Virus record (IMG/VR): IMGVR_UViG_3300042922_000339
Location: 1-45,607 of that record
Direction: 5' to 3' (one strand)
Length of the DNA stretch: 45,607 nt
Origin: a virus
A program made the translations under genes and the position numbers. This document shows positions 16,433-23,882 of this stretch, piece by piece. Positions within the stretch are counted from its first letter, which is position 1. Every line of letters begins with the position of its first letter. The notes under the pieces are model-generated. The model made no database searches, was not told the DNA's origin, and saw only the letters and a program-made list of their open reading frames with translations.

Positions 16433-17259
16433 TGGGGTTCACGTGGGTCAACGGGCCCGGCGGCGGGACCCCTGTATCGGCCGCGAACTTGAACGACCTG
16501 TTGCAGACCGCGGACCTGGACGACGAGGTCGCGTATCTGCTGGGCAACCCGACGGCTGCGACCACGCTCGCGGTGGACGGGATGCTGGACGCGAAGGTTG
16601 ACCCGCTCACCGCGGGCCGGGTGCAGGGCGCGTCTGGTCGGGCGTACCGGGTGATCGCTGGCGTGCTGCGGAACTCGGGGTCCGGGTGGGCCTTCCTGAA
16701 TGACTCCGGGCACCAGCCGACGAACATCACGTCGGTGTCGGCGAACTCGACTGCGATCACGATCAACTACGGGTTCACGGGCACGAAGGTCGCGGCCCTG
16801 CTGGTCACCCCGGATGAGACGTTCGCGCAGGACGGGTACTTCGCGGGGGCGTCGGTCGGGTTGTCGTCTTCGACGATCAAGCTCGCGCGCATGGGGCAGT
16901 CGGTCAGCGACTACGTGTCGTACAACGGGACCACGTGGACGTCTCTGGCGGGGGTGTTCACGGGCCTGTCGTTCTCGTCGGGGACGCTCACCCTCACGCA
17001 CGATTCGATGACGGGCGCTACGGGTTCTGTCGCGGGCCGTGGCGGGATTTACCAGCCGCAGCTCGGCGCCATGTCGGCGACGACGACGCAGGTCGAGTTC
17101 TTCGACTGGGCGGGCACGAAGATCACGACGGCTAACACGAACTGCCGCGCGTATGTCACGCGGAACACGAACCGTGTGCTCACACCGGTGGACCCGACGA
17201 CTATCACGGCGCCGACCGCGAACCTGTGGGTGCTGGGTCTGATCGAGGTTGCTCCATAA
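16432..17259 (+). CDS. Tail-tip/fibre protein, paralog of the secreted protein at 23090
   Basis: 275 residues from ATG 16432. The start GFTWVNGPGGGTPVSAANLN is an attachment-type segment common in actinophage fibres. Residues about 74-155 and the last 20 residues match the secreted protein at 23090-23545: RVIAGVLRNSGSGWAFLNDS, then YGFTGTKVAALLVTPDETF, GASVGLS and TPVDP...NLWV. Between these blocks this protein carries about 90 more residues, some 60-70 more than the paralog. Likely a distal structural or receptor-contacting part. It precedes the lysis cassette. Confidence 0.75.
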   Translation: MGFTWVNGPGGGTPVSAANLNDLLQTADLDDEVAYLLGNPTAATTLAVDGMLDAKVDPLTAGRVQGASGRAYRVIAGVLRNSGSGWAFLNDSGHQPTNITSVSANSTAITINYGFTGTKVAALLVTPDETFAQDGYFAGASVGLSSSTIKLARMGQSVSDYVSYNGTTWTSLAGVFTGLSFSSGTLTLTHDSMTGATGSVAGRGGIYQPQLGAMSATTTQVEFFDWAGTKITTANTNCRAYVTRNTNRVLTPVDPTTITAPTANLWVLGLIEVAP

Positions 17260-17271
17260 CAGGGGGTTGTC

Positions 17272-17724
17272 ATGCCGGATCGTAGGAGGTTCGGCAGGAC
17301 GCCGGACACGATTTGTGTTCTTGCGGTTCTCACGTTGGTGGGGGCCGTTCTTACTGTCGCGGGTGAGGTGCCGAAGTCGGTGGCGGACTTGGTGCCGTTT
17401 CCGTTGGGGATCTTGTGGTCGGCGACGTTCACGTTGGCGGCTGGGGTGTCTCTGACGGGTGTCTTGTGGCGGGATCACTTGACGGGGTGGGCGATCGAGC
17501 TGTCGGGTCGGATCGCGTTGGCGTGTACGTGTTTGGCGTACACGGTGGCGCTGGTTGGTGCGGCGACGGTGTGGGGGTCGGCGATTGTCATCGGCGTTAT
17601 CGCGGCCCTGGGTGTTTCGTCCGTGTGGCGCGTGGTCCAGCTCGTGGTCCGGTTCGACCAGTTCAAGGCGACCGTTCTGGCGTACCAGTCGATCCCGAGG
17701 CGTCCGCGAGGTGGTCACGGGTGA
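17272..17724 (+). CDS. Multi-pass membrane protein upstream of the lysis genes
   Basis: 150 residues, ATG 17272 with AGGGGG upstream. About four hydrophobic spans, including ICVLAVLTLVGAVLTVAG, ILWSATFTLAAGVSLTGVLW, ALACTCLAYTVALVGAATVW and AIVIGVIAALGV, with a basic C-terminus. It overlaps the next gene by four bases (GTGA). Its place between the tail tip and endolysin suggests a lysis or membrane role, possibly a second holin. No family assigned. Confidence 0.65.
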   Translation: MPDRRRFGRTPDTICVLAVLTLVGAVLTVAGEVPKSVADLVPFPLGILWSATFTLAAGVSLTGVLWRDHLTGWAIELSGRIALACTCLAYTVALVGAATVWGSAIVIGVIAALGVSSVWRVVQLVVRFDQFKATVLAYQSIPRRPRGGHG

Positions 17725-18116
17725 ACGCGTGGCAGATCGTGTTGGCCGTCTTGACGCTGGTGGGCGCTGGCGGGTTCGGGTCGTGGTTCCTGTTGCGTCC
17801 GCAGATCAAGAAGTACCGGGCCGACACGGCTAAGGCGATCGTCGAGGCGGCCGTCGCGGAGGACTCCGCCGAGGACGAGCACTGGAACGCGATCGTGCGC
17901 GCGCAGGTGGACGTGCTCATCACGCCGTTGCAGGCCGAGGTCACTGGGTTGCGGAACCGGGTGGCTGACCTCGAGGGGAAGTTTGCGGCGCTGCATCTGC
18001 GGTACTGGCGCGCGATCGATCACATCCGCAGCACTCGCCGCTGGGTGGACACGTGGCACCCCGACGCGCAGCCGCCTCCCCCGTCGGTGCCCGACGAGAT
18101 CGCGGACGACCTGTAA
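17721..18116 (+). CDS. Membrane-anchored coiled-coil protein
   Basis: 131 residues from GTG 17721. One N-terminal span (AWQIVLAVLTLVGAGGFGSW), then a long charged helix through about residue 100 (TPLQAEVTGLRNRVADLEGK) and a proline-rich tail. One anchor plus a coiled coil is the layout of spanin-like or envelope-bridging proteins. It lies directly before endolysin and is co-translated with the membrane protein before it. The topology is seen; the spanin idea is only inference. Confidence 0.65.
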   Translation: MNAWQIVLAVLTLVGAGGFGSWFLLRPQIKKYRADTAKAIVEAAVAEDSAEDEHWNAIVRAQVDVLITPLQAEVTGLRNRVADLEGKFAALHLRYWRAIDHIRSTRRWVDTWHPDAQPPPPSVPDEIADDL

Positions 18117-18126
18117 AGGAGACCCG

Positions 18127-19161
18127 ATGGCTTACGCGAACGGCCAGTTCCCGACTGGCGCGACCGTGGCCCTGGCGACGGCTCCTGGTCAGCGACTCGT
18201 CTCGCCGGCGGCGGAGAACTGGGACGCCCTGGCTCGAGCGGTGCAGGCCCGCTACGGGTGGACTCCCTACCTGACGGACTCGTACCGCCCCTACGCGGTG
18301 CAGGAACGCATCTTCCGGGAGCGCTACCGGGTGATGTGGTCCGGCTCGGGCCCATACGGCGACGTCCGGTACTGGCAGGGCGTGCGATGGGTTCGCGTCA
18401 CAGGCGCTGCTGCCGCGGTGCCGGGGACGTCGAATCACGGATGGGGTAAGGCCGTGGACTGCTCCGGCCTCGGCGGGTTCGGCGGCACGCGGTTCGCGCA
18501 ACTCGCCTCCCTGGCCCCGTCGTACGGCTTCACGAACACCGAGGGCCGATCGGTTGGTGAGGCGTGGCACTGGGTGTTCACCGGGTCTGGCCTGGTGTCG
18601 AACCCGATCGGTGGCGGCGGGTCCGTCACCATCCCGAACGTCCCTGGCGCGCCCGCGCCCATCAACCCGGAGGACTTCCTCATGGCACTGAGCGACGACG
18701 AGCAGAGGGAACTCTGGTTGGCGGTTCGTCAGATCCGAGACTCCATCGGAGCGCGCGGCGGGGAGAACCTGCCCGTCGACGACTCCCTCCTCGCCCGCGT
18801 GCGGGACCTGCACAAGCAGACCACCGGCGCGAACGGGTTCAAGGGCTCAATCTCGGAGAAGGTCAACGGCCTCGTCGCGGAAGTCCCGAAGGTCCCTGCC
18901 GCTGCCGCCGAGAAGGTGTGGGGCACGACCGTGGACCGCGGCGACGCAGGCAAGGTCAACGCCCTCCAGGAGCTCGCGAACGCGAACAACGGCCTGGCGC
19001 TCCTCCGCGGTGAGAACGCCGGCCTGCGCACGGCACTCGACGCACTCGCGAAGGGCTCCGGCCTGACCGCGGACGAGATCGTCTCCGCGGCCCGCACGGG
19101 CGCAGCGCAGGCCGTCAAGGGCGGCGTGAAGGTCACCATTGACATCCCCAAGGAGAACTGA
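18127..19161 (+). CDS. Endolysin, M15 (VanY-type) peptidase
   Basis: 344 residues from ATG 18127 with AAGGAGA upstream. Zinc ligands and catalytic residues of M15 DD-/LD-peptidases are visible: H104 and D111 in SNHGWGKAVDC, and E145 and H148 in EAWHWVF. The catalytic domain ends near residue 160. It is followed by a Pro-rich linker and a C-terminal region of helices (PKVPAAAAEKVWGTT and LLRGENAGLRTALDALAKGS) that may bind the cell wall or mediate oligomerisation. It cuts peptidoglycan stem peptides or cross-links at the end of infection. No signal peptide is seen, so holin-dependent release is expected. Confidence 0.9.
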   Translation: MAYANGQFPTGATVALATAPGQRLVSPAAENWDALARAVQARYGWTPYLTDSYRPYAVQERIFRERYRVMWSGSGPYGDVRYWQGVRWVRVTGAAAAVPGTSNHGWGKAVDCSGLGGFGGTRFAQLASLAPSYGFTNTEGRSVGEAWHWVFTGSGLVSNPIGGGGSVTIPNVPGAPAPINPEDFLMALSDDEQRELWLAVRQIRDSIGARGGENLPVDDSLLARVRDLHKQTTGANGFKGSISEKVNGLVAEVPKVPAAAAEKVWGTTVDRGDAGKVNALQELANANNGLALLRGENAGLRTALDALAKGSGLTADEIVSAARTGAAQAVKGGVKVTIDIPKEN

Positions 19162-19162
19162 C

Positions 19163-19429
19163 GTGTCTGACTTCGTTGTGTCCCTGATCCGCACGAACGT
19201 CCCCATCCTCGTGGGCGGGTTCATTGGGTGGCTTGTGTCCCTCGGTGTGACCGTCCCCGAAGAGGCTCAGGGCGCGCTCACGGCCGCCCTGGTCGTCGCG
19301 GGAAGTGCCGCCTACTACGCGGGTGTGCGCGTCCTCGAGAAGCGGTGGCCGTGGTTCGGGTACCTCCTCGGCACCAAGGCCGCGCCCACGTACGAGACGC
19401 CTGCCCGCCCGTACACCACTCCGCTCTGA
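19163..19429 (+). CDS. Holin
   Basis: 88 residues from GTG 19163 with AAGGAGA upstream, starting directly after the endolysin stop. Two hydrophobic spans (VPILVGGFIGWLVSLGV and LTAALVVAGSAAYYAGV) separated by a short acidic turn VPEEAQG, and a charged C-terminus. This is class II holin topology. Two other membrane proteins lie upstream of endolysin, so holin/antiholin pairing is possible. Confidence 0.8.
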   Translation: MSDFVVSLIRTNVPILVGGFIGWLVSLGVTVPEEAQGALTAALVVAGSAAYYAGVRVLEKRWPWFGYLLGTKAAPTYETPARPYTTPL

Positions 19430-19432
19430 CTC

Positions 19433-19510
19433 ATGTTCGCCTGCGAGATCTGCACGACCGAGTACCCATCCCACCGGGCAGCCGACGAGTGCTGCCCGGA
19501 AAACGAGTAG
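19433..19510 (+). CDS. Cysteine-rich mini-protein
   Basis: 25 residues, ATG 19433. Contains CEIC and later ECC with a His between, a possible metal knuckle. The next gene's AGGAGG overlaps its stop. No clear ribosome-binding site of its own, but the holin stops three bases earlier, so coupled translation is possible. Supported mainly by the exact fit between holin and fibre genes. Confidence 0.4.
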   Translation: MFACEICTTEYPSHRAADECCPENE

Positions 19511-19519
19511 GAGGCCGCC

Positions 19520-19888
19520 ATGGCTGGACTGACCAACGCGGAGGCGCAGGCGACCTTGGACGCCCGCTTCCCGACCACCGGGGGCACTGACTACGTCGCG
19601 TATTCGGCGAACGGCACTAGTGAGTCCGGGGCTGTGGCGCGGACCGCGGTGGGGGCTACGGGCTGGGCGGCTGCGACTTCGGCTGACCCGTCGGTGAAGG
19701 CGAACGCGAACGTGCTCACGTCTGCCGCTGCTTCGTCGGGCGCGACGATCACGCACTTCGCGGTCTACTCCGCGTCGACCGCTGGCACGCAGCGCACGGA
19801 CTGGACCGCGCTTGCGTCGTCCCGCACCGTCGCTACCGGAGACACCCTGTCCTGGGCCGTGGGGGCGCTCCAGGTCACGCTCACCTGA
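19520..19888 (+). CDS. Small tail fibre / minor tail protein
   Basis: 122 residues, ATG 19520 with AGGAGG upstream. The sequence (DYVAYSANGTSESGAVARTA, later ATITHFAVYSASTAG and GDTLSWAVGALQVTL) follows a recurrent actinophage fibre-tip family in which aromatic strands alternate with Thr/Ala loops. It precedes the large glycosidase-like fibre gene. Probably a virion surface component; receptor contact is inferred. Confidence 0.65.
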   Translation: MAGLTNAEAQATLDARFPTTGGTDYVAYSANGTSESGAVARTAVGATGWAAATSADPSVKANANVLTSAAASSGATITHFAVYSASTAGTQRTDWTALASSRTVATGDTLSWAVGALQVTLT

Positions 19889-19905
19889 TCTGAGAGGGGG
19901 CGGCC

Positions 19906-22518
19906 GTGGCTACACCCACCGTCGTAGGGACCGCGGCCTCCGGAGCTCGAGGCAGCGCGAACATCACCGTCACCCCGCCCGGGGGGACGGTCGGCGCTAT
20001 CGCGGTCATCGGGCGCTACCACACGAAGACGGTCACGCCGCCGTCCGGGTGGACCCTGTACCAGACGCGGTCGCGCGGGAACATGCGCATCGACGTGTAC
20101 GTGGGCACGACGTCTGCTGGGGCGGTGTGGGGGCAGTCGGCCGGTGATGAGCCGACGACGATCGTCCTGGCCGGGTATGACCGGCTCGTGTCGGCGGCGG
20201 GTTTCCTTGGCGCGGACGGCAACGTGTCGCCCGCCATCGGTGTGACCGCCGGTGACTTGGTGCTGTTCGGGTTCACGGACTGGCCCGACGACACGACGGC
20301 GCGGTCCGCGCCCACGGGCACGTCGAACACGCGCGTCGGGTCCACGCCGGATGGCGCTGGCATCCCGATGGTTGCCGGCCTCGCCCACATCGTCGCCGCC
20401 TCGACGGGGACGCAGCCCGCGGCGACGTGGGGGCCGACGTCCGGCATCACGCCCTGGCTCCCGCAGTCAGTGTCGCTGCGCGTCACGGACGCCACACCCG
20501 CCCCGGTGGAGGGCAAGTTCGTCACCACGACGGACGGCCGCCGCTTCCTCGACCAGGACGGCGAACCCGTCCTCCTCAAGGGCGATTCGCCGTGGTCCGC
20601 GATGGCGAACACCACTCCGGCGCAGTGGACCACCTACTGCCAGTACCTCGCGTCCGTCGGGTTCAACACGATCATCCTCGACCTCGTCCCGCTGCCTGCG
20701 GGTGGCGGCCCCTACGTGCGGGCCGAGGCCGAGACCTACGACGGGTTGAAGCCGTTCACGACGTTCGGCGACTGGTCTACAGCGTCGGGCGCGTACTGGA
20801 CCCGGGTGGACCAGTTCGTCACCACCGCGGAGACGTACGGCCTGTCCATCGCAATGGTCCCGGCCTACGCCTCCCAGGGGTCACCCGGGAGCGCGGCCGA
20901 TGTCCTGTCCGGGCAGACCACGACGCAGATCCAGGGCTACGGCACGTTCCTCGGCAACCGGTACAAGACGGCACCGAACGTCATCTGGGTCATCGGCGGC
21001 GACTACGGTGCCGACCTTGTCGGGTCACCGAACAACGCCGCCGTCTGGGCGGAGTACGTGTCCGCGTACAACACGCTCGCTACTGCGATCGGCGCGACCG
21101 GGGATACGCACCTGGTGACGACGCACCTGTACCCGCCGCCGTCCGGCACCCGCTACACCGGGTCCACGTCAGCTGATCACACCGGGCTGCCCATCGCGGA
21201 CTTCGAGTTCACGTACATCTACGAGCCGCCCTACCCGGTGGTTCGTCGTGCGCTCGGTCTCGCGTCCCACCCGGTGATCTTCGGTGAGGGCAACTACTCG
21301 AACGAGAACAACCAGGGTGGCCCGTCCACGACGAACGAGACGCTGCGGCGGGCGCGCCTGTGGGCTTACTCGTCCGGTGTCGCGGGCGACTTCATGGGCA
21401 CGGAGCAGTGGCGCGGTCAGGCGGGGTGGGTGTCGTCCATCCCGCGTGCCGCGTACACGCAGGCGCAGGCCATCCACCAGGCGGTCGAGTCGATCCCGTG
21501 GTGGAAGCTGGTCCCGGACGCGTCGAACGTGTTCCTCACGTCGGGGCAGGGCACGCAGCCTTCGTCGGGCACGCAGGACTTCTCGGGCGTTGACCCGTTG
21601 GAGTCGTCCTACGCGACGGCGTCCGTGGCGACGGACGGCACGGTCGGTGTCGTGTACGTTCCAACTGCGCGGGCGTTCACCGTCGACCTGTCCAAGCTGG
21701 GGTCGACCAGCCGGACCCTGCGCAGGGTGGACCCGACGAACGGCACGTCCACGAGCATGACCGTGTCGGGCTCTATCGCATCATCCGGTGCGAACGCCTC
21801 CGGCGACTCCGACTGGCTGTACCTGTTCCAGGCGGACCCGCTGGTTGTGTCTCACTCGGTTTCCGGGACGGTCGCGGGTACGTCGACTGTGTCCGGGGCC
21901 GTGACGGTTCGCCGCTCGGCGGCGGGCACGGTCGTTGCTCTGTCGGGTGCGATTGGGTCTGTGACGTCGAGGCATGTGGCGTCGGGTTCGGTTGCTGCGG
22001 TGTCGTCTGCTGCGGGTTCGGTAACGGCCCGGCTGCCTGTGTCTGGTGCGGTTGCGGCGGTGTTCACTGTCGCGGGTTCGGTACTGGGCCAGGGCGACGT
22101 ATCGGGTGTCATCTCCGTGGTGAGTGGCACGTTCGGGGCGGTGACTTCACGGCACGTCGTGTCGGGAACCGTCGCCGCCGTGTCGTCCGTGTCGGGTGCG
22201 GTCACGTCCGACACGGGGTCTACGAACCTCCCGGTTGCAGGGGCAGTCGCCGCCTCCTCGAGCGCGTCGGGTTCGGTCACGGCGAGGCATGTCGGTGCGG
22301 GGATTGTGGCCGCCGTGTCGACCACGAACGGGGCCGTCACGGCGCACCACACGGTGGCGGGAACCGTCGCGTCGGTCAGCCTTGTCGCGGGCAACGTAAC
22401 CGGGTCCGGAGACATCCCCTGGCCGTCGCTGCTCACGCTCACGGGGATCACCCAACCGGTCGAGCTCGCGCCAGCCGACGCACCAAACCGCACACTCACA
22501 CCAGTGGAGGCCACGTGA
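19906..22518 (+). CDS. Tail fibre protein with glycoside-hydrolase-like domain and repeats
   Basis: 870 residues from GTG 19906. Residues about 1-190 form a beta-rich domain seen at the front of phage fibres (TPPSGWTLYQTRSRG). Residues about 203-520 look like a DUF4038/apiosidase-type TIM barrel: GRRFLDQDGEPVLLKGDSPW, then FNTIILDLV, NVIWVIGGDYG and HPVIFGEGNYSNE, where E at about 460 may be catalytic. A collagen-binding-like C-terminal module follows (GTVGVVYVPTARAFTVDLSK). Residues about 647-836 are nine degenerate 20-residue repeats of the type VSGTVAAVSSVSGAVTSRH. It probably trims a host surface glycan during adsorption; the substrate cannot be read from sequence. Confidence 0.78.
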   Translation: MATPTVVGTAASGARGSANITVTPPGGTVGAIAVIGRYHTKTVTPPSGWTLYQTRSRGNMRIDVYVGTTSAGAVWGQSAGDEPTTIVLAGYDRLVSAAGFLGADGNVSPAIGVTAGDLVLFGFTDWPDDTTARSAPTGTSNTRVGSTPDGAGIPMVAGLAHIVAASTGTQPAATWGPTSGITPWLPQSVSLRVTDATPAPVEGKFVTTTDGRRFLDQDGEPVLLKGDSPWSAMANTTPAQWTTYCQYLASVGFNTIILDLVPLPAGGGPYVRAEAETYDGLKPFTTFGDWSTASGAYWTRVDQFVTTAETYGLSIAMVPAYASQGSPGSAADVLSGQTTTQIQGYGTFLGNRYKTAPNVIWVIGGDYGADLVGSPNNAAVWAEYVSAYNTLATAIGATGDTHLVTTHLYPPPSGTRYTGSTSADHTGLPIADFEFTYIYEPPYPVVRRALGLASHPVIFGEGNYSNENNQGGPSTTNETLRRARLWAYSSGVAGDFMGTEQWRGQAGWVSSIPRAAYTQAQAIHQAVESIPWWKLVPDASNVFLTSGQGTQPSSGTQDFSGVDPLESSYATASVATDGTVGVVYVPTARAFTVDLSKLGSTSRTLRRVDPTNGTSTSMTVSGSIASSGANASGDSDWLYLFQADPLVVSHSVSGTVAGTSTVSGAVTVRRSAAGTVVALSGAIGSVTSRHVASGSVAAVSSAAGSVTARLPVSGAVAAVFTVAGSVLGQGDVSGVISVVSGTFGAVTSRHVVSGTVAAVSSVSGAVTSDTGSTNLPVAGAVAASSSASGSVTARHVGAGIVAAVSTTNGAVTAHHTVAGTVASVSLVAGNVTGSGDIPWPSLLTLTGITQPVELAPADAPNRTLTPVEAT
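21844..22413 (+). repeat. Nine degenerate ~60-bp (20-residue) coding repeats
   Basis: The C-terminal part of the fibre gene repeats a V-S/A-G-x-V-A-A-V-S-x-x-x-G-x-V-T-x-R-H unit about nine times with drift. The alternating small/hydrophobic pattern suggests a stacked beta structure or flexible stalk. Unit number may vary between relatives through slippage. Confidence 0.8.
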
Positions 22519-22802
22519 TCACGGTCAAGTACGGCGACACGCACACCATTGCGTGGGCTGTGAACGCGGACCTGTCCGGGGCGACAGTCAGGTTGCTGTT
22601 TCGGAAGGTCGGGGCCACCGAGTCGGTCGAGGCCGGGGGCACCGTGACGGACGCCCCAAATGGGGTCGTGACGCACACCTTGACTGGGACGCTGCCGATC
22701 GGCCACTACGACGTCGAGGTGGAAGCCACGAAGTCTGGTGCGGTTACCACGGCGCCCTCGGTCGGGTATGAGCGCCTGGTGGTTGCTCGGGATCTCGGAT
22801 GA
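22515..22802 (+). CDS. Small Ig-like minor tail protein
   Basis: 95 residues from GTG 22515, overlapping the fibre stop by four bases. The pattern VKYGDTHTIAWAVNADLSGA, then RLLFRKVGA and PIGHYDVEVEATKSG resembles the BppU-type N-terminal Ig-like domain of baseplate proteins. Last gene of the rightward structural operon; a strong terminator follows at once. Confidence 0.65.
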   Translation: MITVKYGDTHTIAWAVNADLSGATVRLLFRKVGATESVEAGGTVTDAPNGVVTHTLTGTLPIGHYDVEVEATKSGAVTTAPSVGYERLVVARDLG

Positions 22803-22805
22803 ACG

Positions 22806-22837
22806 AACGCCCCTCTCGCTTCGGCGGGAGGGGCGTT
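22806..22837. terminator. Bidirectional UUCG-capped terminator
   Basis: AACGCCCCTCTCGC (22806-22819) pairs with GCGGGAGGGGCGTT (22824-22837) with one T-G wobble and a TTCG loop, followed by TTC on the plus strand. It lies between the end of the tail operon (22802) and the end of the minus-strand HTH gene (22841), so it can serve both. Confidence 0.88.
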
Positions 22838-22840
22838 TCG

Positions 22841-23035
22841 TCACGCCCGGACGATCTTGACGACGGCGTTCTTGGACAGTCCGAGGTTCTTCGCGATGCG
22901 GTACGCGGTGACTCCTTCGGCGACGAGCTGCCGGATGTAGTCGTCGCGGGCTTGGCGTGCACGCTTGGCTTCGTCGTCGGCTGCTGCGACGGCCTGGTGG
23001 AGCGTCGCTAGTTGGTCGTTCCAGGTTTCATCCAC
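22841..23035 (-). CDS. Small HTH DNA-binding protein
   Basis: 64 residues from GTG at 23035-23033. N-terminal charged helix (AVAAADDEAKRARQARDDYI), then a clear helix-turn-helix: LVAEGVTAYRIAKNLGLSKN with AVVKIVRA at the end. The resolvase/sigma-like HTH (GVTAYRIAKNLGLSKNAV) occupies almost the entire C-terminal half. No Shine-Dalgarno; a promoter placed six bases upstream predicts a leaderless mRNA. It diverges from the secreted-protein gene and probably controls the shared promoter region. Confidence 0.8.
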   Translation of the reverse strand: MDETWNDQLATLHQAVAAADDEAKRARQARDDYIRQLVAEGVTAYRIAKNLGLSKNAVVKIVRA

Positions 23036-23041
23036 TGAACT

Positions 23042-23070
23042 AGTACACCACAGTTGCCGTCGGGGGGTAA
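23042..23070 (-). promoter_or_regulatory. Leaderless promoter of the HTH gene
   Basis: On the minus strand: TTACCC (23070-23065), 17-base spacer, TGTACT (23047-23042), then six bases to GTG 23035. Expected transcription start is at or next to the start codon, which explains the missing ribosome-binding site. Confidence 0.55.
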
Positions 23071-23082
23071 CCGTGGTGTACT
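23054..23082 (+). promoter_or_regulatory. Leaderless promoter of the secreted-protein gene
   Basis: TTGCCG (23054-23059), 17-base spacer, TGTACT (23077-23082), then seven bases to ATG 23090. Geometry mirrors the divergent promoter. No Shine-Dalgarno precedes the ATG. Confidence 0.6.
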
Positions 23083-23089
23083 ACTTGGC

Positions 23090-23545
23090 ATGAAGCGCAC
23101 ACAGATCACCCAGTCCGCCGTCGCCACCGTCATCGGCATCACCATCGGCGCCACCGCAGCGACCAACCTGCCCACGAACGACCCCGCACCCGCCGTCGTC
23201 GAGCAGCAGACCACCGCGCGCGTCTCCGGCACCGTCCGCTGGCAGTCCCCCACCACGTGGGCACCCGTGCACGACGCCGGCCACGAGCCCGTAGGCATCA
23301 AGGATGTGCAGGTCCTTCGCGACCGTCTCCGCGTCCGCTACGACTTCACCGCCGCCAAGGTCGTCGAGCTCCAGGTGACGCCCGACGAGTCCTTCACCGC
23401 GGCGAACGTCCGGTGCGGTGCGTCCGTCGGGCTCTCCTACACGGACGTGTTCTGCTACATGCCCGGCAAGACGACCCCGGTCGACCCGTCGCTCCTGACG
23501 CGCAAGGGCGGGAACATCTGGGTGTCGGGAGAGTTCGACCTCTAG
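23090..23545 (+). CDS. Secreted paralog of the phage tail-tip domain
   Basis: 151 residues from ATG 23090. The N-terminus has a signal-sequence layout: MKRTQ, hydrophobic core AVATVIGITIGATAA, then a Pro-rich linker; no lipobox. The mature part aligns with the tail protein at 16432-17259: RVSGTVRWQSPTTWAPVHDA, then YDFTAAKVVELQVTPDESF, GASVGLS and, after a shorter middle, TPVDPSLLTRKGGNIWV. Two cysteines, C109 and C122, flank GASVGLS where the tail protein has alanines, which suits a disulfide in an exported protein. Own promoter, divergent HTH regulator, and a place beside attP point to expression from the prophage. A role in blocking receptors or superinfection is inference. Confidence 0.85.
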   Translation: MKRTQITQSAVATVIGITIGATAATNLPTNDPAPAVVEQQTTARVSGTVRWQSPTTWAPVHDAGHEPVGIKDVQVLRDRLRVRYDFTAAKVVELQVTPDESFTAANVRCGASVGLSYTDVFCYMPGKTTPVDPSLLTRKGGNIWVSGEFDL

Positions 23546-23838
23546 CGGGCGAGGGATGCGAGGAGGCGGGTCAGCAGCGACCCGATCCGGTGGCATCCGC
23601 ACGAGCACCGCAGCGGCTCCATGAACATGTCGTCCACGAAGAACCCCGGGCACGCGGCATGCGTGCAGTCGGGCGCGTCGCCGAACGCGGGCTCAAGGGT
23701 CACGAGTCCAGTGTCGCATCGTCGCGCACCCTGACGTGACTGAATGATTGAATCATTGCGACATGCGCCCCATGCTCTGACTTCGAGGTACTCGGCGAGG
23801 CGTGCGAGCTGGGTGGTGGTGAGGGTGATCTCGTCCAT
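23542..23838 (-). CDS. Unknown Cys/His-rich protein
   Basis: 98 residues from ATG 23838-23836 (an in-frame GTG at 23868 is possible). The start MDEITLTTTQLARLAEYLEV is helical. The C-terminal half has CTHAACPGFFVDD and CSCGCHR, a possible zinc site. It converges with the secreted-protein gene and overlaps its stop by four bases. Lying between that gene and attP, it would also be near the prophage edge. Function unknown. Confidence 0.6.
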   Translation of the reverse strand: MDEITLTTTQLARLAEYLEVRAWGACRNDSIIQSRQGARRCDTGLVTLEPAFGDAPDCTHAACPGFFVDDMFMEPLRCSCGCHRIGSLLTRLLASLAR

Positions 23839-23882
23839 GCGACCGATGGTGACGGCATGGTCTGACACGGGGGCGGCGTCGG

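Larger units (their letters stand above)
23041..23083. promoter_or_regulatory. Palindromic divergent promoter/operator
   Basis: TAGTACACCAC (23041-23051) and GTGGTGTACTA (23073-23083) form a perfect 11-bp inverted repeat with 21 bases between. Each arm contains one outward -10 hexamer TGTACT. A protein bound to both arms would block both promoters; the neighbouring HTH protein is the obvious candidate. Confidence 0.75.

Noticed and set aside
21844-22413. CRISPR array or tandem DNA repeat
   Set aside because: Repeats are degenerate, in frame and visible mainly at protein level; no spacers of fixed length. No CRISPR elsewhere.
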